From Streptomyces vilmorinianum (lineage in GTDB: Bacteria; Actinomycetota; Actinomycetes; Streptomycetales; Streptomycetaceae): 64,000 nt of DNA. The notes below the pieces were generated by a model, which was not told the DNA's origin, did not search any database, and saw nothing but the letters and a program-made list of their open reading frames with translations. Positions 22,282-31,590 of this stretch are shown here, in pieces (position 1 is the first letter of the stretch; each line of letters starts with the position of its first letter). Both the position numbers and the translations under genes were made by a program. The stretch covers positions 1,010,001 to 1,074,000 of the forward strand of contig NZ_CP040244.1 in assembly GCF_005517195.1 (NCBI RefSeq), written 5' to 3'.

Positions 22282-22986
22282 ATGGGGAAGCACGGGAAGC
22301 ACGGGCAGCACGGGAAGCGCCGTCGGCGCGGGAAGCACCTGGTCTGGGACTGGAACGGCACGCTCCTCGATGACATCGAAGCGGTCATCGGGGCGACGAA
22401 CGCGGCCTTCGCCGAGCTGGGGCTCGAGCCGATCACGCTCGCGCGCTACCGGGAGCTGTACACGGTGCCGGTGCCGAAGTTCTACGAGCGGCTGATGGGG
22501 CGGCTGCCCACCGAGGCCGAGTGGTCGCTCATGGACGGGATCTTCCACCGGCACTACTGGCAGCGGGCCGAGGACTGCGGGCTGACGGCCGGGGCGGCGG
22601 AGCTGCTGGCGGCGCGGCAGGAGTCCGGGCTCACGCAGTCGCTGCTCTCGCTGGCGCCGCACGCGGATCTGATACCGCTGGTGCGGCGGCACGGGATCGA
22701 GGAGCGGTTCGTGCGGGTGGACGGGCGGGTCGGGTCCTCGACGGAGGGGAAGTCGGCGCACATGGTCCGGCACCTGGAGGCGCTGGCGGCGGTTCAGACG
22801 GTCCAGGTCGACCGGGTGGTCGTGATCGGTGACGCGGCGGACGACGCGCGGGCGGCGGCGCACGTGGGGGCGCGGGCGGTGCTGTACACCGGGGGGTCGC
22901 ACAGCCGGGCGTCGCTGGAGGCGGCGGGGGTGCCGGTCGTGGACTCGCTCGCGGAGGCGGTCGCGGTGGCGGAGGAGCTGGGGTAG
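22282..22986 (+). CDS. HAD superfamily hydrolase (phosphatase-like)
   Basis: A 234-residue HAD hydrolase. A very basic, His/Lys/Gly-rich N terminus (residues 2-18, three HGK repeats) precedes motif I WDWNGTLLDD. The catalytic nucleophile Asp is present, but the second Asp of DxD is Asn. A helical cap follows, then motif III Lys (EGKSAHM) and motif IV (VVVIGDAADD). The family dephosphorylates small metabolites; the DWN variant occurs in phosphoglycolate-phosphatase-like actinobacterial members. The ATG at 22282 gives the His/Lys tail; a shorter start is possible. Confidence 0.85.
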   Translation: MGKHGKHGQHGKRRRRGKHLVWDWNGTLLDDIEAVIGATNAAFAELGLEPITLARYRELYTVPVPKFYERLMGRLPTEAEWSLMDGIFHRHYWQRAEDCGLTAGAAELLAARQESGLTQSLLSLAPHADLIPLVRRHGIEERFVRVDGRVGSSTEGKSAHMVRHLEALAAVQTVQVDRVVVIGDAADDARAAAHVGARAVLYTGGSHSRASLEAAGVPVVDSLAEAVAVAEELG

Positions 22987-23032
22987 GGGGCGGTGCCGGG
23001 CGGTGCCGGGCGCGTTCGGGTGCGGGCCGGTG

Positions 23033-23306
23033 GGGGGTGCGCCCGGCCTTCGGCCGGGCTGGGGTTCCCACCCGCACGCCCGTGCGGCTCAGATGTTGTC
23101 TGCGGGCCTCCCTGTGGGAGCGCAGCGCCGTCGGCGGCCGCGGGGCGGTGGGCAGGGAGAGGCGCTCTCCGGCGACGGCTCGGACGGCGGCTGCAAGCCG
23201 TGGGGGTGCGCCTGGCCGTCGGCCGGGCTGGGGTTCCCACCCGCACGCCCGTGCGGCTCAGATGTGTCTGCAGGCCTCCCCGTGGGCCCGCAGCGCCGTC
23301 GGCGGC
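23033..23306. repeat. Two imperfect copies of a ~100-bp intergenic element
   Basis: Copy 1 (about 23033-23139) and copy 2 (about 23202-23306) share the core GGGCTGGGGTTCCCACCCGC, followed by ACGCCCGTGCGGCTCAGATG. They continue, with a few changes, to CGCAGCGCCGTCGGCGG. A GTGC-rich spacer separates them. They fill the gap between the converging HAD and PfpI-like genes (22987-23358), where I see no gene. The element contains short palindromes (CACGCCCGTG) and could be a REP- or MITE-like dispersed repeat. Confidence 0.8.
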
Positions 23307-23358
23307 TGCCGGCCCGCGGTGGGGGCGCGGCGCCGTTGGTGGTCGCCCCGGGGCCCCG

Positions 23359-23913
23359 TCAGGCCTTCGCGCGGAGGAGCTTCAGGAATTCGCGCATCCA
23401 GGTCGGGTGGTCCGGCCAGGCGCGGGAGGAGACCAGGAGGCCGTCGACGACCGCTGCGGTGTCCTGGAAGCTCGCGCCCGCCGCCTGCATGTCCAGTTCC
23501 AGGGCCGGGTACGCCGTGACCCTGCGGCCCTCCAGGCCGCCGATCGCCGCCGTCAGGAGCGGGCCGTGGCAGATCTGGGCCACCGGCTTGTCCGCGTCGA
23601 AGAACGACTTGAGGATCTTGCGGAGCTCCGGGTCGTTGCGGAGGTACTCCGGCGCCCGGCCGCCCGGGATCACCACCGCCACGTAGTCGCCCGGATCCAC
23701 CTCCGAGAACGCCAGGTCGGCGGGCCAGGTGTACCCCGGCTTCTCGGTGTACGTGTCGTAGCCCGGCTCGAAGTCGTGCACCACGAACCGCAGCTGTTTG
23801 CGCGCCGGCGCCGCGATGTGGACCTCGTACCCCTCCTCGAGAAGCCGCTGGTAGGGGTACATGACCTCCAGCGATTCCGCCGCATCCCCTGTCACGATCA
23901 AGATCTTCGCCAT
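23359..23913 (-). CDS. DJ-1/PfpI family protein
   Basis: A 184-residue DJ-1/PfpI superfamily protein. It starts MAKILIVTGDAAESLEVMYPYQRL, with the family Glu in the DAAESLE segment. The nucleophile-elbow motif near residue 115 is AQICHGPLL, giving the conserved Cys-His pair. Relatives act as glyoxalase/deglycase, amidase or chaperone-type proteins; the exact activity is not predictable here. The ATG at 23913 follows GGGAG with a 5-base gap. It points away from gdh and toward the repeat-bearing gap. Confidence 0.9.
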   Translation of the reverse strand: MAKILIVTGDAAESLEVMYPYQRLLEEGYEVHIAAPARKQLRFVVHDFEPGYDTYTEKPGYTWPADLAFSEVDPGDYVAVVIPGGRAPEYLRNDPELRKILKSFFDADKPVAQICHGPLLTAAIGGLEGRRVTAYPALELDMQAAGASFQDTAAVVDGLLVSSRAWPDHPTWMREFLKLLRAKA

Positions 23914-24321
23914 GGCGACTCCCGGATCCCAGTGGTGTACCCACCACGCTGCCCGCCGCGGGCTGCTTTGCCAAGAGGACATGTGTCGCTGTCCATAACG
24001 TCAAACTTCCACCCCCTCTTTTGTACACATACGGACCATGACGGCCCGGGGGTGGAGAGCGATAGGCTTTTCCCGTGATCAGCGCGATACGCCGTGGGGG
24101 CAGCGAAGCCCCCGGCCTCCGCTCGGTCCGCGACAGCGGCCGGGCCGACAGGGCGTTCGCCGACTCTCCCGTCACGAGCGCGACGCCAGAAATGGCCGAT
24201 AACGGCTCGGACATCTCTCATCGCGGCATAACGTCGACTCCGACCGGTAGTACCGCGTCGTGGCGTTGTGTCCTTTCTTCCACCGACGTCACGCAACGGC
24301 GCGCGACAGGAGCCAGAGGAC
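23914..24321. other. Divergent intergenic region upstream of gdh
   Basis: A 408-base region between the divergent PfpI-like and gdh genes. It should carry both promoters. I see no gene. An imperfect palindrome CGGTA-G-TACCG lies at 24245-24255, 67 bases before the gdh start, and a weak AT-rich stretch near 24010-24030 (TCTTTTGTACACATACGG) could hold the PfpI promoter. Confidence 0.6.
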
Positions 24322-27300
24322 ATGCAGACCAAGCTGGACGAAGCCAAGGCCGAGCTGCTCGCACGGGCCGCCCGGGTAGCTGAGACCGGTCCGGTCGGGG
24401 GGCAACTTCCGACGGGGCCCGAGAACGGGGAGCGCCCGGACAGGGACACCCTGATCGACTACCTCCAGCGCTACTACCTGCACACCGCCCCCGAGGACAT
24501 CGCCGACCGTGACCCGGTGGACGTCTTCGGCGCCGCTCTCTCGCACTACCGGCTCGCGGAGAACCGCCCCCAGGGCACCGCGAACGTCCGCGTCCACACC
24601 CCGACGGTCGAGGAGAACGGCTGGACCTGCAGCCACTCCGTCGTCGAGGTCGTCACCGACGACATGCCGTTCCTCGTCGACTCGGTCACCAACGAGCTCT
24701 CCCGCCAGGGCCGCGGCATCCACGTCGTGATCCACCCGCAGGTCCTCGTCCGCCGCGACCTGACCGGCAAGCTCATCGAGGTCCTGACCACCGAGCTCAG
24801 GGGCGAGCTGCCCCACGACGTGCTCACCGAGTCCTGGATCCACGTCGAGATCGACCGCGAGACCGACCGCGCCGACCTGAAGCAGATCACCACCGACCTG
24901 CTGCGCGTGCTGTCCGACGTCCGCGAGACCGTCGAGGACTGGGAGAAGATGCGCGACGCCGCGCTGCGCATCGCCGAGAACCTGCCCGACGAGCCCACCG
25001 CCGACGATCTGCGTCCCACCGAGGTCGAGGAGGCCCGGGAGCTGCTGCGCTGGCTCTCCGCCGACCACTTCACCTTCCTCGGCTACCGCGAGTACGAGCT
25101 GGTCAACGGAGACGCGCTGGCCGCCGTCCCCGGCACCGGCCTCGGCATCCTGCGCTCCGACCCGCAGCACAGCGGCGCGGACGACCACCACGCCCACCCC
25201 GTCTCGCCGTCCTTCAGCCGGCTGCCCGCCGACGCCCGCGCCAAGGCGCGCGAGCACAAGCTGCTGGTCCTCACCAAGGCCAACAGCCGCGCCACCGTGC
25301 ACCGCCCCTCGTACCTCGACTACGTGGGCGTGAAGAAGTTCGACGCCGAGGGCAACGTCATCGGGGAGCGCCGCTTCCTGGGCCTGTTCTCCTCCGCCGC
25401 GTACACCGAGTCCGTCCGCCGCGTGCCGGTCGTCAGCCGCAAGGTCCAGGAGGTCCTGGACGGCGCCGGCTTCTCGCCCAACAGCCACGACGGCCGCGAC
25501 CTGCTCCAGATCCTGGAGACGTACCCGCGCGACGAGCTCTTCCAGACCCCGCCCGACGAGCTGCGCGAGATCGTCACCAGCGTCCTGTACCTGCAGGAAC
25601 GCCGCCGGCTGCGGCTCTACCTGCGCCAGGAGGAGTACGGCCGCTTCTACTCGGCCCTGGTCTACCTGCCGCGCGACCGCTTCAACACCACCGTCCGCGA
25701 GCGCCTGACCGACATCCTCAAGGAGGAGCTCGGCGGCACCAGTGTCGACTTCACGCTCATGAGCACCGAGTCGGTGCTCACCCGGCTGCACTTCGTCGTG
25801 CGCGTCGCGCCCGGCACCGAGCTGACCCACCTCACCGACGCCGACAAGGAGCGCATCGAGGCCCGGCTCGTCGAGGCCGCCCGCTCCTGGGCCGACGGCT
25901 TCGCCGAGGCCCTCAACGCGGAGACCGGCGAGGAGCGCGCCGCCGAGCTGCTGCGCAAGTACGGCAACGCCTTCCCCGAGGGCTACAAGGCCGACCACTC
26001 GCCGCGCGCCGCCGTGGCCGACCTGGTCCACCTGGAGCAGCTGAGCCGCAGCGGCAAGGAGTTCGCGCTCTCGCTGTACGAGCCGGTCGGCGCCGGCCCC
26101 GGGGAGCGCCGCTTCAAGATCTACAAGTCCGGCGACCAGATCTCCCTCTCCGCCGTGCTGCCGGTGCTCAACCGGCTCGGCGTCGAGGTCATCGACGAGC
26201 GTCCGTACGAGCTGCGCTGCGCCGACCGCACGCACGCGTGGGTCTACGACTTCGGTCTGCGGATGCCCTCCCCGACCGCCAACGGCCAGTCCTTCTCCGA
26301 GGACGCCCGTGAGCGGTTCCAGGAGGCCTTCGCCGCGACCTGGACCGGCGAGGCCGAGAACGACGGCTTCAACTCGCTGGTGCTCAGCGCCGGGCTGAAC
26401 TGGCGCGAGGCGATGATGCTGCGCGCCTACGCGAAGTACCTGCGGCAGGCCGGTTCGACGTTCAGCCAGGACTACATGGAGGACACCCTCCGTAACAACG
26501 TCCACACCACCCGGCTGCTCGTCTCCCTCTTCGAGGCCCGGATGTCCCCGGAGCGCCAGCGCGCCGGCAGCGAGCTGATCGACGGGCTCCTGGAGGAGCT
26601 GGACGGCGCCCTCGACCAGGTCGCGAGCCTGGACGAGGACCGGATCCTCCGCTCCTTCCTCACCGTCATCAAGGCGACGCTGCGGACGAATTTCTTCCAG
26701 AGCGCCAGCGAGGGAAGCGACAACAGGGGCCAGACGACGGACGGCGAGCAGCCGCACCCGTACGTGTCGATGAAGTTCGACCCGCAGGCCATCCCCGACC
26801 TCCCGGCGCCCCGCCCGGCGTACGAGATCTGGGTGTACTCGCCGCGCGTCGAGGGCGTCCACCTGCGCTTCGGCAAGGTCGCCCGAGGGGGCTTGCGCTG
26901 GTCCGACCGCCGTGAGGACTTCCGTACCGAGATCCTCGGCCTGGTCAAGGCGCAGATGGTGAAGAACACCGTCATCGTGCCCGTCGGCGCCAAGGGCGGC
27001 TTCGTCGCCAAGCAGCTCCCGGACCCGTCCCTGGACCGCGACGCCTGGCTGGCCGAGGGCATCGCCTCGTACAAGACGTTCATCTCGGCGCTGCTCGACA
27101 TCACCGACAACCTGGTCGCGGGCGAGGTCGTCCCGCCGGTCGACGTGGTCCGCCACGACGAGGACGACACCTACCTCGTCGTCGCCGCCGACAAGGGCAC
27201 CGCGACCTTCTCCGACATCGCCAACGACGTCGCCGTCAGCTACGGCTTCTGGCTCGGCGACGCCTTCGCCTCGGGCGGCTCGGCCGGCTACGACCACAAG

Positions 27301-29313
27301 GGCATGGGCATCACCGCCCGCGGCGCCTGGGAGTCCGTCAAGCGGCACTTCCGCGAGCTCGGCCACGACACCCAGACCCAGGACTTCACCGTCGTCGGCG
27401 TCGGCGACATGTCCGGTGACGTCTTCGGCAACGGCATGCTGCTCTCCGAGCACATCCGCCTGGTCGCGGCCTTCGACCACCGCCACATCTTCATCGACCC
27501 GACCCCGGACGCGGCCGTCTCGTACGCCGAGCGGCGCCGCCTCTTCGAGCTGCCCCGCAGCTCCTGGGCCGACTACAAGACCGAGCTGCTCTCCGCGGGC
27601 GGCGGCATCCACCCCCGTACCGCCAAGTCGATCCCGGTCAACGCGCAGATGCGCGCGGCCCTCGGCATCGAGGCCGGCATCACCAAGATGACCCCGGCCG
27701 AGCTGATGCAGGCGATCCTCCACTCGCCGGTCGACCTGCTGTGGAACGGCGGCATCGGTACGTACGTCAAGTCGTCCGCCGAGTCGCACACGGACGTCGG
27801 CGACAAGGCGAACGACTCCATCCGCGTCAACGGCGAGGACCTGCGGGTCAAGGTCGTCGGCGAGGGCGGCAACCTGGGTCTGACCCAGCTCGGCCGTATC
27901 GAGTTCGCCCGCAAGGGCGGCCCCGACGGCGCGGGCGGCAAGGTCAACACCGACGCCATCGACAACAGCGCCGGCGTGGACACCTCCGACCACGAGGTGA
28001 ACATCAAGATCCTGCTCAACGGGCTCGTCTCCGAGGGCGACATGACCGTGAAGCAGCGCAACAAGATCCTCGCCGAGATGACGGACGAGGTCGGCGCGCT
28101 CGTGCTGCGCAACAACTACGCGCAGAACACCGCCCTGGCCAATGCCATCGCCCAGTCGCCGTCCCTGCTCCACGCCCACCAGCGCTTCATGCGCCGCCTG
28201 GGCCGTGACGGTGCCCTGGACCGTTCGCTGGAGTTCCTGCCCAACGACCGGCAGATCCGCGAGCTGCTCAACAACGCCAGGGGCCTGAGCCAGCCGGAGC
28301 TCGCCGTCCTGCTCGCGTACACCAAGATCACGGTGGCCGACGAGCTGATCGGCACCGAGCTGCCGGACGACCCGTACCTGCGCGGGCTGCTGCACGCCTA
28401 CTTCCCGACGCAGCTGCGCGAGAAGTTCCCCGACGCGATCGACGCGCACGCCCTGCGCCGCGAGATCATCACCACGATCCTGGTCAACGACACCGTCAAC
28501 ACCGGTGGCTCGACCTTCCTGCACCGCCTCCGCGAGGAGACCGGCGCGTCGATCGAGGAGATCGTCCGCGCGCAGACCGCCGCCCGCGCCATCTTCCGGC
28601 TCGGCGCGGTCTGGGACGCCGTCGAGGCGCTCGACAACCGGGTCCCGGCCGATGTCCAGACCCGGATGCGGCTGCACTCCCGCCGTCTGGTCGAGCGCGG
28701 TACGCGCTGGCTGCTCGGCAACCGGCCGCAGCCGCTCCAGCTCGCCGAGACGATCGACTTCTTCGGGGAGCGCGTGGAGGAGGTCTGGGCCGAGCTGCCG
28801 CAGCTGCTGCGCGGCGCGGACCTGGAGTGGTACCAGTCGATCCTGGACGAGCTGACGGGCGTGGGCGTTCCGGAGGAGCTCGCCCTGCGGGTCGCCGGCT
28901 TCTCCTCCGCCTTCCCGACGCTCGACATCGTCGCGATCGCGGACCGGACCGCCAAGGCCCCGATGGCGGTCGCCGAGGTCTACTACGACCTGGCCGACCG
29001 GCTGCGGATCACCCAGCTCATGGACCGGATCATCGAGCTGCCGCGCGCCGACCGGTGGCAGTCGATGGCCCGCGCCTCCATCCGCGAGGACCTGTTCGCC
29101 GCGCACGCCGCCCTCACGGCGGACGTGCTCTCGGCGGGCAACGGGAGCGCGACGCCGGAGGAGCGGTTCAAGTCCTGGGAGCAGAAGAACGTGGCGATCC
29201 TCGGCCGGGCGCGCACCACGCTGGAGGAGATCCAGGGCTCGGAGACCTTCGACCTGGCGAACCTGTCGGTGGCGATGCGGACGATGCGTCAGCTGCTGCG
29301 TGCGCACAGCTAG
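24322..29313 (+). CDS. gdh: NAD-specific glutamate dehydrogenase, large (180 kDa) class
   Basis: A 1663-residue enzyme of the large NAD-GDH class first described from Streptomyces, interconverting glutamate with 2-oxoglutarate and ammonia. N-terminal ACT-like regulatory regions span roughly 1-700. The catalytic core begins near 830 (HLRFGKVARGGLRWSDRREDFRTEILGLVKAQMVKN). The glutamate-site Lys lies near residue 890 in PVGAKGGFVAKQLP, and nucleotide-binding blocks include VVGVGDMSGDVFGNGML. A helical C-terminal ~500-residue domain follows. The ATG at 24322 follows AGAGGAC. Length is close to the ~1650 residues known for the class. Confidence 0.96.
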   Translation: MQTKLDEAKAELLARAARVAETGPVGGQLPTGPENGERPDRDTLIDYLQRYYLHTAPEDIADRDPVDVFGAALSHYRLAENRPQGTANVRVHTPTVEENGWTCSHSVVEVVTDDMPFLVDSVTNELSRQGRGIHVVIHPQVLVRRDLTGKLIEVLTTELRGELPHDVLTESWIHVEIDRETDRADLKQITTDLLRVLSDVRETVEDWEKMRDAALRIAENLPDEPTADDLRPTEVEEARELLRWLSADHFTFLGYREYELVNGDALAAVPGTGLGILRSDPQHSGADDHHAHPVSPSFSRLPADARAKAREHKLLVLTKANSRATVHRPSYLDYVGVKKFDAEGNVIGERRFLGLFSSAAYTESVRRVPVVSRKVQEVLDGAGFSPNSHDGRDLLQILETYPRDELFQTPPDELREIVTSVLYLQERRRLRLYLRQEEYGRFYSALVYLPRDRFNTTVRERLTDILKEELGGTSVDFTLMSTESVLTRLHFVVRVAPGTELTHLTDADKERIEARLVEAARSWADGFAEALNAETGEERAAELLRKYGNAFPEGYKADHSPRAAVADLVHLEQLSRSGKEFALSLYEPVGAGPGERRFKIYKSGDQISLSAVLPVLNRLGVEVIDERPYELRCADRTHAWVYDFGLRMPSPTANGQSFSEDARERFQEAFAATWTGEAENDGFNSLVLSAGLNWREAMMLRAYAKYLRQAGSTFSQDYMEDTLRNNVHTTRLLVSLFEARMSPERQRAGSELIDGLLEELDGALDQVASLDEDRILRSFLTVIKATLRTNFFQSASEGSDNRGQTTDGEQPHPYVSMKFDPQAIPDLPAPRPAYEIWVYSPRVEGVHLRFGKVARGGLRWSDRREDFRTEILGLVKAQMVKNTVIVPVGAKGGFVAKQLPDPSLDRDAWLAEGIASYKTFISALLDITDNLVAGEVVPPVDVVRHDEDDTYLVVAADKGTATFSDIANDVAVSYGFWLGDAFASGGSAGYDHKGMGITARGAWESVKRHFRELGHDTQTQDFTVVGVGDMSGDVFGNGMLLSEHIRLVAAFDHRHIFIDPTPDAAVSYAERRRLFELPRSSWADYKTELLSAGGGIHPRTAKSIPVNAQMRAALGIEAGITKMTPAELMQAILHSPVDLLWNGGIGTYVKSSAESHTDVGDKANDSIRVNGEDLRVKVVGEGGNLGLTQLGRIEFARKGGPDGAGGKVNTDAIDNSAGVDTSDHEVNIKILLNGLVSEGDMTVKQRNKILAEMTDEVGALVLRNNYAQNTALANAIAQSPSLLHAHQRFMRRLGRDGALDRSLEFLPNDRQIRELLNNARGLSQPELAVLLAYTKITVADELIGTELPDDPYLRGLLHAYFPTQLREKFPDAIDAHALRREIITTILVNDTVNTGGSTFLHRLREETGASIEEIVRAQTAARAIFRLGAVWDAVEALDNRVPADVQTRMRLHSRRLVERGTRWLLGNRPQPLQLAETIDFFGERVEEVWAELPQLLRGADLEWYQSILDELTGVGVPEELALRVAGFSSAFPTLDIVAIADRTAKAPMAVAEVYYDLADRLRITQLMDRIIELPRADRWQSMARASIREDLFAAHAALTADVLSAGNGSATPEERFKSWEQKNVAILGRARTTLEEIQGSETFDLANLSVAMRTMRQLLRAHS

Positions 29314-29331
29314 CCGGTACTGAGGTGTGAA

Positions 29332-29361
29332 GGGGCCCCGCCGGTCTTCCGGCGGGGCCCC
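29332..29361. terminator. Bidirectional terminator between gdh and GT87 gene
   Basis: GGGGCCCCGCCGG (29332-29344), loop TCTT, CCGGCGGGGCCCC (29349-29361): a perfect 13-bp GC stem lying between the stops of converging genes. TTC follows on the plus side and TT on the minus side. Confidence 0.85.
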
Positions 29362-29380
29362 TTCGCCGTGGTCTTCTGTT

Positions 29381-30775
29381 TCAGGCGGGGACGGCGACCG
29401 CCGAGGTCCACAGGCGCCGCGCGGCCAGCAGCGCCGCCGCGAGCAGCAGCCCGTTGCGGACCACCATCACGGCCACACCCGGCCAGGAGCCGGCCACCAC
29501 CTCGTCGTAGAGGACCGGGTACGCGAGCGAGCTCAGCCCGGCCGTCGGCAGGAGCAGCAGCGCCACGGGACGCATCACGGTCCGCCGGGAGGTCAGACAG
29601 ACGGCGGCGAGGCCGAGGAGCCAGATCATGTACTGGGGGCTGATCACCCGGCTGGTGACGGTGAACAGCAGTACGGCGGCGAGGGCGGCGTCCAGCGGGG
29701 TCGCCTCGTTCCAGGTGCGCGCCCGCACCCGCCACAGCAGCAGCCAGACGAAGGCGAGGACTGTCAGGAGCAGCGCGACCCGGCCCACGCTGGAGACGTA
29801 CGGGCCGACGTACTCGAAGGCGCCGTAGCGGTACTGGACCCTGCCCGGCCAGCTGCCCGTCGCCCTGGCCAGCGCCAGCGCGGTGCCGCCCAGCGACTCG
29901 ATCTGGACGCCGCGGCCGCCCTGCTGGCGCAGGAAGCCGAGCGAGTGCGAGAAGCAGAGCGCGAGCGTGGCGAGGAGGGCCGCGGCGGTGGCGGCGGCGG
30001 AGATCCAGGCATCGCGGGTGGTACGGCCCCGGGGGGTGCCGATCAGGGTGAGCACCGGCCACACCTTCACCAGCGCGCCGAGCCCGGCGAGCACCCCGCC
30101 GAGACGGTGCCCGGCGGCCGAGCGGGTCGTCAGAGCGAGCAGGGCGAGCACGGCGAGGGCGGTGACCTGGACGTCGTACCGGGCGAGGGGGATGTGCAGG
30201 AGCAGCGGGAGTCCGCAGACCCATACCCAGGCGCCGTGCGTGACGCGGTCACTGTCGGCGCGGGCGAGCGCGAGGGTGACGGCGGCGTCGGCGAGGAGGG
30301 TGAGGGCGACGAAGGCCTGGAAGTAGGTGAGCCAGGGCAGCACGCCGGGGGACATGATGACCAGTCCGGCGCCGGGCGGGTACTGCCAGGTGACGTCGTT
30401 CACGGGGAAGGTGCCGTGGGCGAACTGCCGGTACCAGAACTGGTAGAGGACGTACACCTCACGTCCCACGCCGCCCACGCCCAGGCTGTCGCGCAGGAGG
30501 AGCAGGAGCATGCCGGCCCGGGTGACGGCCCAGACGACGGCGAGGGCGAGGGCGGGGCCGCGGCCGACCCAGACGAACGTGGCCGAGGTGAACGTGTCCG
30601 ACTCGAAGGGGGAGCCGGTGAGGCGGGTGGGCGCGGGAGCGCAGGGCGGTCCCGGCTCGGGTCCCGGTTCGGGTCCCGGTTCGGGGCCGCGTTCACCGTC
30701 GGGTTCACGGTCGGGTTCACGGTCGGGTTCGGGTTCGGGCTGGGGCGGCGGGGTGCGGTTGCGATGCGTCGTCAT
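29381..30775 (-). CDS. GT87-type membrane mannosyltransferase-like protein
   Basis: A 464-residue integral membrane protein with about ten hydrophobic segments and family features of GT87 / DUF2029 polyprenyl-phosphate-mannose-dependent transferases (YQFWYRQFAHGTFPVNDVTWQYPPGAGL; ARYDVQVTALAVLALL; VISPQYMIWLLGLAA). The first ~50 residues are a charged Pro/Glu/Gly repeat (REPD and PEPG units) encoded by a short DNA repeat. Such enzymes extend lipid-linked or cell-wall glycans on the outer membrane face. It follows an ABC polysaccharide exporter on the same strand, which fits glycan assembly. A hairpin lies directly before its start. Confidence 0.85.
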   Translation of the reverse strand: MTTHRNRTPPPQPEPEPDREPDREPDGERGPEPGPEPGPEPGPPCAPAPTRLTGSPFESDTFTSATFVWVGRGPALALAVVWAVTRAGMLLLLLRDSLGVGGVGREVYVLYQFWYRQFAHGTFPVNDVTWQYPPGAGLVIMSPGVLPWLTYFQAFVALTLLADAAVTLALARADSDRVTHGAWVWVCGLPLLLHIPLARYDVQVTALAVLALLALTTRSAAGHRLGGVLAGLGALVKVWPVLTLIGTPRGRTTRDAWISAAATAAALLATLALCFSHSLGFLRQQGGRGVQIESLGGTALALARATGSWPGRVQYRYGAFEYVGPYVSSVGRVALLLTVLAFVWLLLWRVRARTWNEATPLDAALAAVLLFTVTSRVISPQYMIWLLGLAAVCLTSRRTVMRPVALLLLPTAGLSSLAYPVLYDEVVAGSWPGVAVMVVRNGLLLAAALLAARRLWTSAVAVPA

Positions 30776-30777
30776 CG

Positions 30778-30799
30778 AAACCGCACTCTATTGCGGTTT
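30778..30799 (-). terminator. Perfect hairpin just before the GT87 start codon
   Basis: On the minus strand, AAACCGCA-ATAGAG-TGCGGTTT forms an 8-bp perfect stem with a 6-base loop. It begins 21 bases after the end of the ABC ATPase gene and ends two bases before the GT87 ATG. It might terminate the exporter transcript or control GT87 translation. Confidence 0.55.
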
Positions 30800-30819
30800 G
30801 GGTGGTTATGAGCGCTTTG

Positions 30820-31590
30820 TCAGCCCTTCTTGGTGAACGCCTCGTACGCCGCCACCACCTCCTTCGCCGGTCCGTCCATCCGCAGGGTGCCCGCCTCCAG
30901 CCACAGGGCCCGGTCGCAGGTCTCGGTGATGGTCGAGTTGGAGTGGGAGACGAGGAAGACGGTGCCCGCCTCGGCCCGCAGCTCGTCGATGCGTTCCTGG
31001 CTGCGGCGGCGGAACCTCGCGTCGCCCGTGGAGAGCGCCTCGTCGATCAGCAGCACGTCATGGCTCTTCGCCGCGGCGATGGAGAAGCGCAGCCTGGCGC
31101 CCATGCCGGAGGAGTAGGTCCGCATGGGCAGCGAGATGAAGTCGCCCTTCTCGTTGATCCCGGAGAAGTCCACGATGTCGTCGTAGCGGGCGTCGACCTC
31201 CGCGCGGGTCATACCCATCGCGAGCCCGCCCAGGATCACGTTGCGCTCGCCGGTCAGATCGTTCATCAGGGCCGCGTTCACCCCGAGGAGGGAGGGCTGG
31301 CCGCGAGTGTAGATCCTGCCCTCGTTGACGGGCAGCAGACCGGCCACCGCCTTCAGGAGGGTGGATTTCCCTGATCCGTTCGAACCGATCAGGCCAATCG
31401 CCTCACCTCGGTACGCGGCGAAGCTGACGCCCTTGACCGCGTGGACCTTGCGGGCGCCGGGGGTGGTGGCGCGCCGGGAGAAGATCCGGCTGAGCGCGGC
31501 GGTGGCGCTCCCCTTGCCGGTGCGGGGGCCGTTGACGGTGTACGTGATGTGGACGCCGTCGGCGACGACGGTGGGGGTCTGCTCAGCCAC
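30820..31590 (-). CDS. ABC transporter ATP-binding protein, polysaccharide/teichoic acid export type
   Basis: A 256-residue ATPase of the TagH/RfbB/Wzt class. Walker A is near residues 82-90 (GLIGSNGSGKST), the signature is degenerate as usual for this class (YSSGMGARLRFS), Walker B is VLLIDEALSTGD, and the switch is FLVSHS. No C-terminal carbohydrate-recognition domain is present. The start overlaps the stop of the permease gene by 8 bases, so both subunits are translationally coupled. Together with the GT87 neighbour this suggests export of a glycan or teichoic-acid-like polymer; the substrate is not known. Confidence 0.92.
   Translation of the reverse strand: MAEQTPTVVADGVHITYTVNGPRTGKGSATAALSRIFSRRATTPGARKVHAVKGVSFAAYRGEAIGLIGSNGSGKSTLLKAVAGLLPVNEGRIYTRGQPSLLGVNAALMNDLTGERNVILGGLAMGMTRAEVDARYDDIVDFSGINEKGDFISLPMRTYSSGMGARLRFSIAAAKSHDVLLIDEALSTGDARFRRRSQERIDELRAEAGTVFLVSHSNSTITETCDRALWLEAGTLRMDGPAKEVVAAYEAFTKKG

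Noticed and set aside
24289..29307. 1672-codon antisense frame opposite gdh
   Set aside because: It is a GC-frame shadow of a well-conserved enzyme gene; its content is repetitive and unlike any known family.
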